A stretch of 64,000 nucleotides of DNA from RYN-230 sp963760405 (GCA_963760405.1 CAVXCV010000004.1:248001-312000), one strand, 5' to 3'. Positions 34,238 to 43,494 are shown, counted from the stretch's first letter. Program-made: numbers and translations. Notes: generated from the sequence alone by a model not told the origin.

Positions 34238-35176
34238 ATGCGGCATGCGGTCCCGGAATCTGGTTCGCTTCTGGGCATGACCTCGCTCGCATCTGTCGAT
34301 GCCGCCCAGCCGCCGTCATGGTTCCTGGAAGCCATCCGCGCCCCGGTCGAGCTGGGCGCGGTCGCGGTGGACGGGACCACGATCGCCTACCGGGCCTGGG
34401 GCGAGCCTGGGCCGGGCGGCATCGTGCTGGTCCACGGCGGCGCGGCGCACGCCCGCTGGTGGGATCACCTGGGCCCGCTGCTGGCGGCCGGGCGCCGGGT
34501 CGCCGCCCTCGACCTGTCCGGGCACGGCGACAGCGGCCGCCGGGACCGCTACAGCCTGGACGTGTGGGCCGGGGAGGTCCTGGCCGTGGCGGCTGACGCC
34601 GGCATCGAGGGGCCGCCCAACGTGATCGGGCACAGCATGGGCGGCTTCGTCACCCTGCGCGCGGCCAGCATCTACGGCGCCCGGCTGGCCGGGGCCGTGG
34701 CCATCGACTCACCCGTGCGGGAGATCACCCCGGAGGAACGCGCCGCCCGGGAGCGCCGCGCGTTCGGGCCGCTCCGGGTGTACCCGACCCGGGAAGCCGC
34801 ACTGGCCCGCTTCCACCCCATTCCCGACCAGCCCGTGCTGCCCTACGTCGCCGAGCACGTAGCCGCCACCTCGATCCGTGCTGTCAACGGCGGCTGGAGC
34901 TGGAAGTTCGACCCGCGCCTCTTCGCCCGCCATCAGCTCACCCCCGCGTTGCTGACCCGGCTGGACTGCCGGGTCGCGCTGTTCCGGGCCGAGCACGGCA
35001 TCCTGTCCGCCCAGATGAGCGAGGTCATGTACGACCGGCTCGGCCGGGCCGCCCCGGTGATCGAGATACCCGCGGCCGGCCACCACGTCATGCTCGATCA
35101 GCCCATCGCCCTGGTCACCGGCTTGCGCACGCTGCTGTCCGACTGGGACCACTCGCTGCCTGTCATCCGGCCCTGA
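34238..35176 (+). CDS. Alpha/beta hydrolase
   Basis: 312 residues. HGG oxyanion region (IVLVHGGAAHARWWDHLGPL), nucleophile Ser133 in IGHSMGGFVTL, and a terminal His in IPAAGHHVMLDQP. The family splits esters or C-C bonds of ring-cleavage products. ATG 34238 has a GGGGGG stretch ahead; ATG 34277 (MTSLASVDAAQ) is an alternative. It follows the decarboxylase and may act in the same pathway. Confidence 0.85.
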   Translation: MRHAVPESGSLLGMTSLASVDAAQPPSWFLEAIRAPVELGAVAVDGTTIAYRAWGEPGPGGIVLVHGGAAHARWWDHLGPLLAAGRRVAALDLSGHGDSGRRDRYSLDVWAGEVLAVAADAGIEGPPNVIGHSMGGFVTLRAASIYGARLAGAVAIDSPVREITPEERAARERRAFGPLRVYPTREAALARFHPIPDQPVLPYVAEHVAATSIRAVNGGWSWKFDPRLFARHQLTPALLTRLDCRVALFRAEHGILSAQMSEVMYDRLGRAAPVIEIPAAGHHVMLDQPIALVTGLRTLLSDWDHSLPVIRP

Positions 35177-35224
35177 CTCCGCCCGCCCGCGTTCCGTTAC
35201 GACACCCAGTAGTAGCCTCGGGTC

Positions 35225-36544
35225 ATGCCAGCGCCGGAGAGCCGCACCCCGGAGAACCGCACCAACGCCACCGCGGAGCACCCGGCCGCGGAGCACCGCG
35301 CGCCGGAGAGTGGCACCGCGGAGACACCAGCCAGGAGCGGGCCGGGCCTGCCCTCGCCCCGGCGCGCAGCGGTTATCGCCATCGCGGTGACCGTGGTCCT
35401 CGCGGTGGCCGTGATCGCGGTGCTGGTCTCGGTGCGGGGGTCCGGGCAGGCCACCCCCGCGCCCGGCCAGGACGGTAACAGCCAGGCGCTGCGGAACCCG
35501 GAGGTGGACGCGGGCACCCGGCTCCCGGGCACCGTGGCGCCCGGTTTCACGCTGACCGACCAGGCCGGCACCCCGGTCTCCTTGCGCCAGTTCCGCGGCA
35601 AGGCCGTGGTGCTCGCGTTCGTGGACTCGGAATGCACCACGATCTGCCCGCTGACCACGGTCAGCCTGACCGAGGCGGTCAGCATGCTCGGGCCCGGCGC
35701 CGCCCAGCACATCCAGCTGCTCGGCATCGACGCCAACCCGGACGCCACCCAGGTATCGGACGTGCGCGCCTACTCGCAGTCGCATCAGATGATGCGATCC
35801 TGGCACTTCCTCACCGGCAGCCGCCACCAGCTGGACGCGGTGTGGCGGGCCTACCACGTGTACGTGGCCGCCTCCCACGGCAACATCGACCACGAGCCCG
35901 CCGTCTACCTGATCGACGCCCAGGGCCGGGAACGCACCCTCTACCTCACCCAGATGGCCTACGCCAGCGTGACCCAGCAGGCCCAGCTGATCGCCCGCGG
36001 CCTGTCAGCCCTGCTGCCCGGCCGTCCCGCCCTGCACGGCACGGTCCCGCTGGCGCTGGCCCGGGGCATCGGGCCTGCGGCAGCGGCCAGCCTGCCGGTG
36101 ATCGGCGGGAACGGCCGGGGCGGCCAGGTCCAGCTGGGCCGAGGCCACCCGCACGTCGTGGTGTTCCTGGCCAGCTGGGACAGTGAAGTGTTCGACCTGC
36201 CCGCCGAGTTCCGCGCCCTCGCCGCCTACCAGGCCCAGGCGGCCCGGCACGGCTGGCCGTCCGTCGTGGCCGTCGACGAGATGCAGACCGAGACCAGCCC
36301 CGGTGCCCTGCCCCGCCTGCTGGCCCAGGCTGGCCTGAGCCAGCTGGGCTACCCGGTGGCCGCGGACGCCACCGGCCGCCTCGCCGACGGCTACGGCGTC
36401 CAGGACCTGCCCTGGATCGCGGTGACCTCCGCCAGCGGCCGCATCGCCTACCACCACGACGGCTGGCTCACCCCCGCCGCCCTGGCGGCAGCTGTCAGCC
36501 AAGCCGCCCACCTCGCCAGCCAGCCGCCCGGCATCAGCAGTTAA
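35225..36544 (+). CDS. Membrane-anchored SCO1-like / thioredoxin-fold double-domain protein
   Basis: 439 residues. A short cytosolic Pro/Glu-rich tail, one membrane span (about 48-70), then a SCO1/SenC-like domain with Cys137 and Cys141 (SECTTICPLT) and conserved His223 (NIDHEPAVYLID), the copper-binding triad of SCO proteins. A second thioredoxin-like domain (about 285-430; VVVFLASWDSEVFDLPAEF, YGVQDLPWIAVTSASGRI) has lost the CxxC (SWDSEV). Expected place: outside the membrane, possibly delivering copper or redox equivalents to cytochrome oxidase. The second domain may be a non-catalytic partner-binding module. A GC hairpin follows the stop. Confidence 0.8.
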   Translation: MPAPESRTPENRTNATAEHPAAEHRAPESGTAETPARSGPGLPSPRRAAVIAIAVTVVLAVAVIAVLVSVRGSGQATPAPGQDGNSQALRNPEVDAGTRLPGTVAPGFTLTDQAGTPVSLRQFRGKAVVLAFVDSECTTICPLTTVSLTEAVSMLGPGAAQHIQLLGIDANPDATQVSDVRAYSQSHQMMRSWHFLTGSRHQLDAVWRAYHVYVAASHGNIDHEPAVYLIDAQGRERTLYLTQMAYASVTQQAQLIARGLSALLPGRPALHGTVPLALARGIGPAAAASLPVIGGNGRGGQVQLGRGHPHVVVFLASWDSEVFDLPAEFRALAAYQAQAARHGWPSVVAVDEMQTETSPGALPRLLAQAGLSQLGYPVAADATGRLADGYGVQDLPWIAVTSASGRIAYHHDGWLTPAALAAAVSQAAHLASQPPGISS

Positions 36545-36551
36545 GATTTTC

Positions 36552-36565
36552 GCCCCCCGGGGGGC
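36552..36565 (+). terminator. Candidate terminator after the SCO1-like gene
   Basis: A perfect 14-bp palindrome of GCCCCCC and GGGGGGC arms, flanked by TTT and AAA, starts 8 bp after the TAA stop. It has no loop of its own, so the exact hairpin would use fewer pairs. Confidence 0.45.
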
Positions 36566-36702
36566 AAAGATTCGAACTGCTAGCAGATGATGGCCTGCGC
36601 GCTGCCCACGGGCCGGCCCGGGGGCCTGCGGCCGGGGGCCTTGCCGGCCGGGGCGGAGGCGGGTGAGGCTGGGGGGCGAGCGCCTGCGAGGGGAGTTAGC
36701 CG

Positions 36703-38513
36703 ATGACTGCAACGGTGCAACCGGCCGAGACCAGGGCCACGGTGGTGAGCTGGCTGTCGGAGTTCGGTGCCGCGCTGGCGGCAGGGGATCCAGCCGCGGC
36801 CGCCGCCCTCTTCCACGAGGACTGCTTCTGGCGTGATCTCATCGCGTTCACCTGGAACATCAAGACCATGGAGGGCCGGGCCGCAGTGGCTGACATGCTC
36901 GCGGCCACGCTGCCGCAGGTGCAGCCGGCTGGCTGGCGGATCACCGACGGCGAGGAACCCGCCGCGGCCGACGGGGTGACCGAGGCGTGGCTCGACTTCG
37001 AGACGGCGGCCGGCCGGGGCCACGGGCATCTGCGGCTGCGCGATGGCCGTTGCTGGACGCTGCTGACCACGCTGTATGAGCTCAAGGACCATGAGGAGCG
37101 GCACGGGCCGGGCCGCCCGAAAGGCACGGCGCACGGTGCCAGCCGGGACCGGACCAGCTGGCTGGAGGACCGCCAGCAGGAAGCGGCTGACCTGGGCCGC
37201 ACCGAGCAGCCGTATGTCCTGGTCGTCGGCGGCGGCCAGGCGGGCATCGCGCTGGGCGCCCGGCTCCGCCAGCTCCGCGTGCCCACGATCATCATCGACA
37301 AGCGGGCCCGGCCCGGTGACCAGTGGCGCAGCCGGTACAAGTCGCTGTGCCTGCACGACCCGGTCTGGTATGACCACCTGCCGTACCTGAAGTTCCCGGA
37401 CAACTGGCCGGTCTTCTCGCCCAAGGACAAGATCGCCGACTGGCTCGAGTCGTACACGAAGATCATGGAGCTGAACTACTGGCCGTCCACGGAAGCGAAG
37501 CACGCATCCTACGACGCGGCCGTGGGCGAGTGGACGGTGCAGGTCGAGCGGGACGGCCAGCCCATGGTGCTGCGGCCGAAACAGCTCGTCCTGGCCACCG
37601 GCATGTCCGGCCGGCCGGCCGTGCCTTCCTTCCCCGGCATGGACAAGTTCCGTGGCGATCAGCACCACTCATCCGCGCATCCCGGCCCGGACGGCTACCG
37701 GGCCGGCGGTGCGTGGTCATCGGCTCGAACAACTCCGCGTTCGACATCTGCGGCGCGCTGTGGGAACACGGCGCGGACGTGACCATGGTGCAGCGCTCGT
37801 CCACGCACATCGTGCGGTCCGACACGCTGATGGACATCGGGCTGAGCGCGCTGTACTCCGAGCAGGCGGTCGCGGCCGGGATGACCACGGAAAAGGCGGA
37901 CATGGTGTTCGCGTCCATCCCGTACCGGATCATGCACCTGTTCCAGATCCCGCTGTATGACCAGATGCGGGAGCGGGACAAGGAGTTCTACGACCGGCTC
38001 GAGGCGGCCGGGTTCGACCACGACTGGGGCGACGACGGCTCCGGCCTGTTCATGAAGTACCTGCGCCGCGGCTCGGGCTATTACATCGATGTGGGCTCAG
38101 CCGACCTGGTGGCCAACGGGGACGTCAAGCTCGTCCGCGGCCAGGTCGATCACCTGACTGAGGACGCGGTCGTGCTGGAGGATGGCACCGAGCTGCCCGC
38201 TGACCTCGTGGTCTACGCCACCGGGTACACCTCGATGAACGGCTGGGCCGCCGAGCTGATCTCGCCGGAGGTGGCGGACAAGGTCGGCAAATGCTGGGGC
38301 CTTGGCTCGGACACCACCAAGGACCCGGGCCCGTGGGAGGGCGAGCAGCGCAACATGTGGAAGCCGACGCAGCAGGAAGCGCTCTGGTTCCACGGCGGGA
38401 ACCTGCACCAGTCCCGGCACTACTCGCTGTACCTGGCGCTGCAGCTCAAGGCCAGGCAGGCCGGCCTTCCCACCCCGGTGTACGGCCTGCAGGAGGTGCA
38501 CCACATCAGCTGA
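36703..38513 (+). pseudogene. NTF2-like + flavin-containing monooxygenase fusion, frameshifted
   Basis: Residues 1-130 are NTF2-like (VVSWLSEFGAALAAGDPAAA, HEDCFWRDLIAFTWNIKTM). From ~165 comes an FMO: FAD motif YVLVVGGGQAGIALGARLRQ, RWxxRYxSLCLHD-like 'QWRSRYKSLCLHDPVWYDHL', 'YLKFPDNWPVFSPKDKIADW'; after a change of frame near 37705 the NADP motif CVVIGSNNSAFDICGALWE, DLVVYATGYTSMNGWAAE and 'FHGGNLHQSRHYSLYLALQL' follow. Length is 3n+2, so one base is missing in a GC run. Such proteins hydroxylate or Baeyer-Villiger-oxidise ketones with NADPH. The end overlaps the convergent hydrolase gene by 8 bp. Confidence 0.8.
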
Positions 38514-39180
38514 CGTACTGGATGAGACGGTCAGCGAGTTCGCCGGGGTAGGACAGCGCGGACAGGTGCCCGCCGGGGACCACGTCCACGTCGAGGCCGA
38601 GCCGGTCCCGGGCGACCCGGCGCTGGAACTCCAGCGGGAAGAACCGGTCGTCCCGCCCGGCCACCACCCGGGTGGTCACGTCCGGCCACCGCTCGAAGGC
38701 GCAGGGCTGGGTGAACGCGATGCCGGCCTCGGGGCGTTCCTCCGCCTCGAGTGTGGCGGCCACGTCCGCGGGCAGGTCGTGCAGGAAGTAGGTGCCCAGG
38801 TCGAACTCGGCCGGGTACCCGCCGGCCGAGGCGGCCGCGACGCGGGCCTGTTCCCAGCCGGTATGGCCCCACCAGTCACCCGCCGTCTCGCCGGGCAGCG
38901 GGATCATCGGGTTCACCAGCACCAGCTGGCGCACCTGGACCCGGGAGCAGGCCAGCGGCGCGGTGAATCCGCCCATCGACTGGGCCACCAGCACCACGTC
39001 GCGGTGCTGGCCAGCGGCGGCCGCGACCGCCTCGGCGTACTCCGGCAATCCAGCCGCCGGATCAGCCCCGGGCAGGCCGACCGCGACCGCCTCATGGCCG
39101 CGGGCGCGTAGCTCAGGCACCACCAGGTGCCAGTACCACGCGGCGCCCCCAGCCCCGGGAACCAGCACGAACACGCTCAT
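38506..39180 (-). CDS. Alpha/beta hydrolase (methyl-salicylate-esterase-like)
   Basis: About 224 residues starting MSVFVLVPGAGGAAWYWHLV at ATG 39180, with GGGAGGG 4 bases ahead. Nucleophile Ser68 in VAQSMGGFTAPL; acid in 'VVAGRDDRFFPLEFQ'; His in VVPGGHLSALSYP. This is the compact plant-type (SABP2/hydroxynitrile lyase-like) esterase architecture common in actinobacteria. Substrate unknown. Convergent with the FMO gene. Confidence 0.83.
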   Translation of the reverse strand: MSVFVLVPGAGGAAWYWHLVVPELRARGHEAVAVGLPGADPAAGLPEYAEAVAAAAGQHRDVVLVAQSMGGFTAPLACSRVQVRQLVLVNPMIPLPGETAGDWWGHTGWEQARVAAASAGGYPAEFDLGTYFLHDLPADVAATLEAEERPEAGIAFTQPCAFERWPDVTTRVVAGRDDRFFPLEFQRRVARDRLGLDVDVVPGGHLSALSYPGELADRLIQYVS

Positions 39181-39234
39181 CCAGCCCTCCCTGCCGTCGA
39201 TGCCAGAGAGTATGACGAGCCAGGACGGCAGCAC

Positions 39235-39468
39235 TCATCGGCGGGACGGCGAGGCCATCTCCCCGGGCGCCGGCGTTGCGCAGGCCAGCGCTTCCACCGG
39301 GCCGTTGAACCAGTGCCCGCGCGGGCACCGGATCTTGGCGCTGTCCAGTGGCCCGTCGCTTGACCTCATCGTGTACCAGTACTCCACCTCGGCAGGCAGG
39401 CCGCATCGGGTCCCGCCGTGCTGGTCCAGGTATTCCGGGCAGTCCAGGAACATCGTCTGGGTTTCCAC
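39235..39468 (-). CDS. Small Cys-containing hypothetical protein
   Basis: About 77 residues from GTG 39468 (AGGGGGA ahead). It reads 'METQTMFLDCPEYLDQHGG' then TRCGLPAEVEYWYTMRSSDG and IRCPRGHWFNGPVEAL. Three Cys and a CPRGHWF end suggest a small zinc-ribbon-like fold, which is my inference. A longer reading from 39546 would add an Arg/Gly/Pro tail with no ribosome site. Function unknown. Same direction as the esterase, 54 bp upstream of it. Confidence 0.5.
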   Translation of the reverse strand: METQTMFLDCPEYLDQHGGTRCGLPAEVEYWYTMRSSDGPLDSAKIRCPRGHWFNGPVEALACATPAPGEMASPSRR

Positions 39469-39861
39469 CTGATCCCCCTTCAGTGGTACGCCCGGCTGCT
39501 GGCCGGGCCAAGGCCGGCGGCCCTCGTTCCACCGGCTTCCCTGCAACGGAAGAGCATCCAGCGGGACTGCAGATACCTATCGGCGCGGCCATATTCCCGG
39601 CTGTTACCGCAACGCCCGCAGGCCGCTCAGCCCCGGGTGGTACCCGCCAGGCTGCCGGCACCCCCGGCCACCCCGCTGGCGCCGATCCGGCGTGCCGCCG
39701 GCCAGTGGCCGGGCCAGCCAGCCCGGCGTGCACGCATAAAAACAGGCTACGGCAGGGAATCAGAGCTGGCTGATCGGTGCTGCAGCTGTCACTATGCCGA
39801 TTGTCGTGCTGGGCGCCTCGTTGCCTGGGTGCACTCCGTCTCCGGAAATGGGTACCACCCC
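39469..39861. other. Intergenic stretch without a supportable gene
   Basis: These 393 bp lie between two divergent genes. I see no convincing coding frame. A short AT-rich patch near 39735-39745 (CATAAAAACAG) is the only promoter-like composition; no -35/-10 pair can be defended. Confidence 0.5.
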
Positions 39862-40761
39862 ATGGTGCTGCTCTCCGTTGTCCTGGCCCTGCTGACCGCC
39901 GCGAGCAACGCGACCGCCTCGGTGCTGCAGCGCCAGGCCGCCGCTCAGGCCAGCCCGTCCCGGGCACTGCACCTGTCCCTGATCGCCGAGCTGGCCCGGC
40001 GGAAAGTGTGGCTGGCCGGCATCGGCATGGTGGTCGTGGCCGCGTTGTTCCAGGCCGGAGCGCTCGCCACCGGCCCGATCGCCCTGGTCCAGCCCATCTT
40101 CATCATCGAGCTCCCGTTCGTGCTGCTGCTCGGTGGCCTCGTCATGCGCCGTAAGGTGCCCTCGCGCATCTGGGTCGCGGTCGCCGCGGTGACCGTCGGC
40201 CTGGGCACCGGGCTGACCGCGGCCCAGCCCGGTGGCGGCAGCGACACCGCCATTCCCGGGACGTGGGTGATCGCGCTGATCGCCACCGGGGCCTTCGAGG
40301 CCGTCGTGATCTCAGCCGCCATGCGGGTGACCGGCGAAGCGCGCGCCGCGCTGCTGGCGCTCGCGGCCGCCTGCGCCTACGCGCTGACCGCCGCGCTGCT
40401 GAAGGGCGCGATGCACGCGCTGTCCCGCGGCCCGGCTGCCTTCTTCACCTCGTGGGAGCTGTACTCCACCGCCGTGGCCGGCCTGTTCGCGCTTTTCCTG
40501 CTGCAGAACGCGCTGCAGGCGGGCACCCTGGCCGCGTCCCAGCCGGTGCTCACCGTGGGGGACGCCCTGATCAGCATCAGCTACGGCATCGTGCTGTACG
40601 GCGAGAGCGTCCGGGCTGGCTGGTGGCTGCTGCTGCAGATCGTCTCGCTGGCCGCCATCGTCGTCGGCTACATCGAGATCGCCAAGTCGCCGATCGCCAG
40701 CGGGCACGACGAACGCCCGGCGAACAGCCAGCTGCCGCACGCTGCCGCCGACATCGGCTAG
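39862..40761 (+). CDS. DMT-family permease
   Basis: 299 residues, nearly all membrane: VVLALLTAASNATASVLQRQ, GIGMVVVAALFQAGALATGP, 'ALVQPIFIIELPFVLLLGGL', WVAVAAVTVGLGTGLTAAQP, ALLALAAACAYALTAALLKG and YGESVRAGWWLLLQIVSLAA give nine to ten segments. This is the DMT fold, of the branch annotated as multidrug DMT permease/DUF-type, the same general type as the protein at 56756. Transported substance unknown. Start ATG 39862 lacks a good ribosome site; GTG 39865 follows at once. Confidence 0.78.
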   Translation: MVLLSVVLALLTAASNATASVLQRQAAAQASPSRALHLSLIAELARRKVWLAGIGMVVVAALFQAGALATGPIALVQPIFIIELPFVLLLGGLVMRRKVPSRIWVAVAAVTVGLGTGLTAAQPGGGSDTAIPGTWVIALIATGAFEAVVISAAMRVTGEARAALLALAAACAYALTAALLKGAMHALSRGPAAFFTSWELYSTAVAGLFALFLLQNALQAGTLAASQPVLTVGDALISISYGIVLYGESVRAGWWLLLQIVSLAAIVVGYIEIAKSPIASGHDERPANSQLPHAAADIG

Positions 40762-40847
40762 GCCCTGGCAGCGCGCGGCCGCGGGCCAGGACCGCCGGAC
40801 CCTCGCGGAGCACAAGCACCTGCTCTACGGCGAGGCGATCGGCGCCC

Positions 40848-42178
40848 TCAGCTGACCGGGCGGACGGTACGCAGCCCGGCCGGGACGGCCCACCACTGGT
40901 CGGGACGGTCGACGACCGGGGCGCCCAGCCCCTCCTCGATGACCCGGGCCAGGCGCAGCAGGAAGGCGGCGATCCCGGCAGCGCCCTGCATCCACGAGGT
41001 GCCCGGCGGCAGCAGCGCTGGGTCCTGGCGGTGTTCCAGGAACCGCCACCGGGTCCCGGCGCCGTCCTGAATGGCGCGCTCGGCCAGAGCGTCGGCCATG
41101 GTGCAGGCCGCCCGCAGCAGCGCGGCTGCATCGGCCCGGCCGGTGCTGTCTTGTGCGGCGTCGAGCAGGATGTCGCCTACCCCGGCGGTGCCGCAGCAGC
41201 GGCCGTCGTTGTCCCAGAAACCCGGGCGGAGCCGCTGTGGCACACCGGACGCGAGGATCGAGTGCAGGCACCGCTGCCGCAGCTGGGTGACCCGATGCCC
41301 GGCGACGGTGTGCACGCCGGCCTGGGCGAGCGCCGGGAACAGGAGCGACGTCCCGGCCGGCCCGTGGCACCAGGTGTAGGTCACCGGTTCCACGTCCCGG
41401 GTGGAGTACGGCAGGGTGTGCGGGACGATGAACCCGCCGTCGTCCAGCGAGCCCACGGCGAGCAGGTGCTGCGCCCCCTGCCGCGCGGCGGCGATGAGGT
41501 CGCCGCGGCCCAGCGCCGCCCCGGCGATGGCCAGTGCCGTGGCCACCCCGGCGGTACCGTGCGAGTAGTTCGGCATCCGGTGCGGCCAGCCTGGCAGCAT
41601 GGCCCAGTCCAGGCCGTGCGCGGTCGGGTCGGCCGCCCGCAGCAGGGACTCGCCGCCGGTCACGGCGATTTCCCGGGTGTGCTGGCCGCCGGCCCAGATC
41701 GCAGCCAGGACCACGCCCGCGGCGCCCAGGACCACATCTGTGGCCGGCCGGTGCGGCCCGGCCCGGCCGGCCGGGCGGTGATCCACCCGGCGGGCGTCAT
41801 CAGCTCAGCCAGCCGGGCCAGCGCCACCCGCTCCCGGCCCGGGGCGAGCAGGCGCAGCGCGGTCAGGTCCCCGGCCAGCCCGTCATACAGCGAAGCGTCG
41901 GTCCGGGTCGGCGCCATGGCGGACAGCCGGGTAACGATCCCGGCCGCGAGGACCTGCTCGGCCTCGCTCAGCGTGCGGTACTGGCCGATCTCAGCCAGGA
42001 CCGGGGCCAGGCCGCCGATGCCCGCGTACAGGGAGTCGCGGTCCTCGCCCGGCCCAGCCGGGGCGCCATCCTCCGGCACCACCTCGGGCAGCCACGGGCC
42101 GTCCTCTTCCCGGACCTGGCCCAGCACCCACGCCCAGGCGGCCTCGCCCAGCTGCCGGTAGACCTCACTCGCCGCCAC
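40848..42178 (-). pseudogene. LanC-like protein (lanthionine-synthetase-C fold), frameshifted
   Basis: The N-terminal third reads from ATG 42178 (VYRQLGEAAWAWVLGQVREE, SLYAGIGGLAPVLAEIGQY, ASLYDGLAGDLTALRLLAPG); the rest in another frame (SHGTAGVATALAIAGAALGR, 'TYTWCHGPAGTSLLFPAL', DNDGRCCGTAGVGDILLDAA, 'GTSWMQGAAGIAAFLLRLAR'). The repeating G-x-x-G motifs are the LanC double alpha-barrel. Zinc ligands are Cys in TWCHG and the Cys pair in RCCG. Frames meet in GC-rich 41760-41785; length 3n+2, one base missing. No lanthipeptide precursor or dehydratase gene is present, so it may be a LanCL-type enzyme. Confidence 0.8.
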
Positions 42179-42254
42179 CCCAGCAGGCTACGGGCCCCGG
42201 GCCGTACGGCCAGCCGCCTGGCCGGCCGCCTGGCTGACGTGCTGGCGGGCCCGC

Positions 42255-42956
42255 TCAGCCCTTGCCCGGGTTGAACACCCCGCGCGGATCGAGCGTGCTG
42301 CGGATCGCGGACTGCAGGGCGACAGACCCGGGATCGAGTTCCCGGCGCATGCCATCACGCTTCAGGATCCCGACGCCGTGCTCCCCGGTGATGGTGCCGC
42401 CGAGCATGATCGCCGCGTCGAGGAACTCCTCGAACGCGGCCTGGGCGGCGGTACGCGCGGCGCTGTCTCCGGGTGGCGTGATCAGCAGCGGGTGCAGGTT
42501 CCCGTCGCCCGCGTGCGCGATCGTCGCCGTGGTCACGCCGTGCCGCGCTGCGATCGCGCTGATCTGCTCCAGCATCGCCGGGACCTTGGACCGCGGGACG
42601 CAGACGTCCTCGGTCAGCACCGGGCCGAGCCGTTCCAGCGCTGGATAGGCCAGGCGCCGGGCCTCGAACAGGGCTTCGGCCTCGGCGTCGTGCAGGTCGG
42701 GTGCGATCAGGCTGAGACCCGGCCGCGCGGCCCGCAGCCAGTTCCACAGCCTGCGCTGGCTGCTGATCCCGTGCACGGCCAGCACCGGCTCGGTGGCTGA
42801 CCTGACCAGCTCGACGGCCAGGGTGCCGCCGGCGACGCTGGCCCCGGTGACCTCGGTTCCGGCCGCGTCCCGCTGCCCGCCTGCGCCTATCCTGCTCCCG
42901 GCTTCGCTGCCTGGCTCCATAGCACGACGATAGGCGGAACCCTGGTCGCTGATCAC
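42255..42956 (-). CDS. Chimera: alpha/beta-hydrolase N-terminus fused to glycolate-oxidase (GlcD) C-terminus
   Basis: One open frame of 233 residues. Residues ~36-87 are the start of an alpha/beta hydrolase (LAVHGISSQRRLWNWLRAAR, PGLSLIAPDLH). From about residue 88, near base 42690, it is the C-terminal part of an FAD-linked oxidase: EALFEARRLAYPALERLGPV, LTEDVCVPRSKVPAMLEQIS, TATIAHAGDGNLHPLLI and GGTITGEHGVGILKRDGM, ending STLDPRGVFNPGKG. The hydrolase lacks its nucleophile and the oxidase lacks its FAD-binding domain, so neither activity is expected. It looks like an in-frame deletion joining two genes, or a misassembly. Confidence 0.8.
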   Translation of the reverse strand: MISDQGSAYRRAMEPGSEAGSRIGAGGQRDAAGTEVTGASVAGGTLAVELVRSATEPVLAVHGISSQRRLWNWLRAARPGLSLIAPDLHDAEAEALFEARRLAYPALERLGPVLTEDVCVPRSKVPAMLEQISAIAARHGVTTATIAHAGDGNLHPLLITPPGDSAARTAAQAAFEEFLDAAIMLGGTITGEHGVGILKRDGMRRELDPGSVALQSAIRSTLDPRGVFNPGKG

Positions 42957-43004
42957 CCTCCGCCGGGGACAGTTCCCGGATCCCGCTGACCAGGAGACGA
43001 TGAA

Positions 43005-43448
43005 GTGGTGCCAGGGACGGCGATGTGGGGATGTCCCCGATGCGGGCGGACGTTCGCGAACCGGAACCAGTCACACGCGTGCGCCCCGCTCGGTGACCTG
43101 GAGCAGCACTTCACCCGCGCCGCCCCGGAGGTCCGGGCCATCTTCGACCGTGTGCTGGCCGAGGTCTCGGCCTTCGGCCCGGTCGAGGTACTGGCCGAGA
43201 AGACCCGCATCGCCCTGCACGTCCGGATGAGCTTCGCGGCGTTCATGCCGCGCCGTCACTGGCTGGGCGGCCACCTGGTCCTCGCCCGGAAGCTCCCCAG
43301 TCCACGGTTCCGGCGGGTCCAGGTGGTGTCCGAGCGCAACGTGGTGCACACGTTCCGGCTCACCCAGCTCGCCGACGTCGACAGCGAGTTCGTGACCTGG
43401 CTGGCCGAGGCCTACCGGGTCGGCACCCAGGAGCACCTCCGCCGCTGA
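43005..43448 (+). CDS. DUF5655-domain protein with N-terminal zinc motif
   Basis: 147 residues. An N-terminal CPRCGRTFANRNQSHAC zinc-finger-like motif is followed by a DUF5655-like domain (IFDRVLAEVSAFGPVEVLAE, 'KTRIALHVRMSFAAFMPRR', VVSERNVVHTFRLTQLADVD). DUF5655 proteins resemble predicted transport/nucleic-acid-associated small domains and have no proven function. GTG 43005 has AGGAG 8 bases ahead. It is the first of three plus-strand genes. Confidence 0.75.
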   Translation: MVPGTAMWGCPRCGRTFANRNQSHACAPLGDLEQHFTRAAPEVRAIFDRVLAEVSAFGPVEVLAEKTRIALHVRMSFAAFMPRRHWLGGHLVLARKLPSPRFRRVQVVSERNVVHTFRLTQLADVDSEFVTWLAEAYRVGTQEHLRR

Positions 43449-43494
43449 TCAGCCGCGCCTGCGCTGCCGCCGCCCGGCGGTGCAGAATCAGGCC

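Noticed and set aside
36566..36580. tRNA-like TTCGAA near a GC palindrome
   Set aside because: No acceptor, D or anticodon arms can be folded around it, and the T-stem does not pair.
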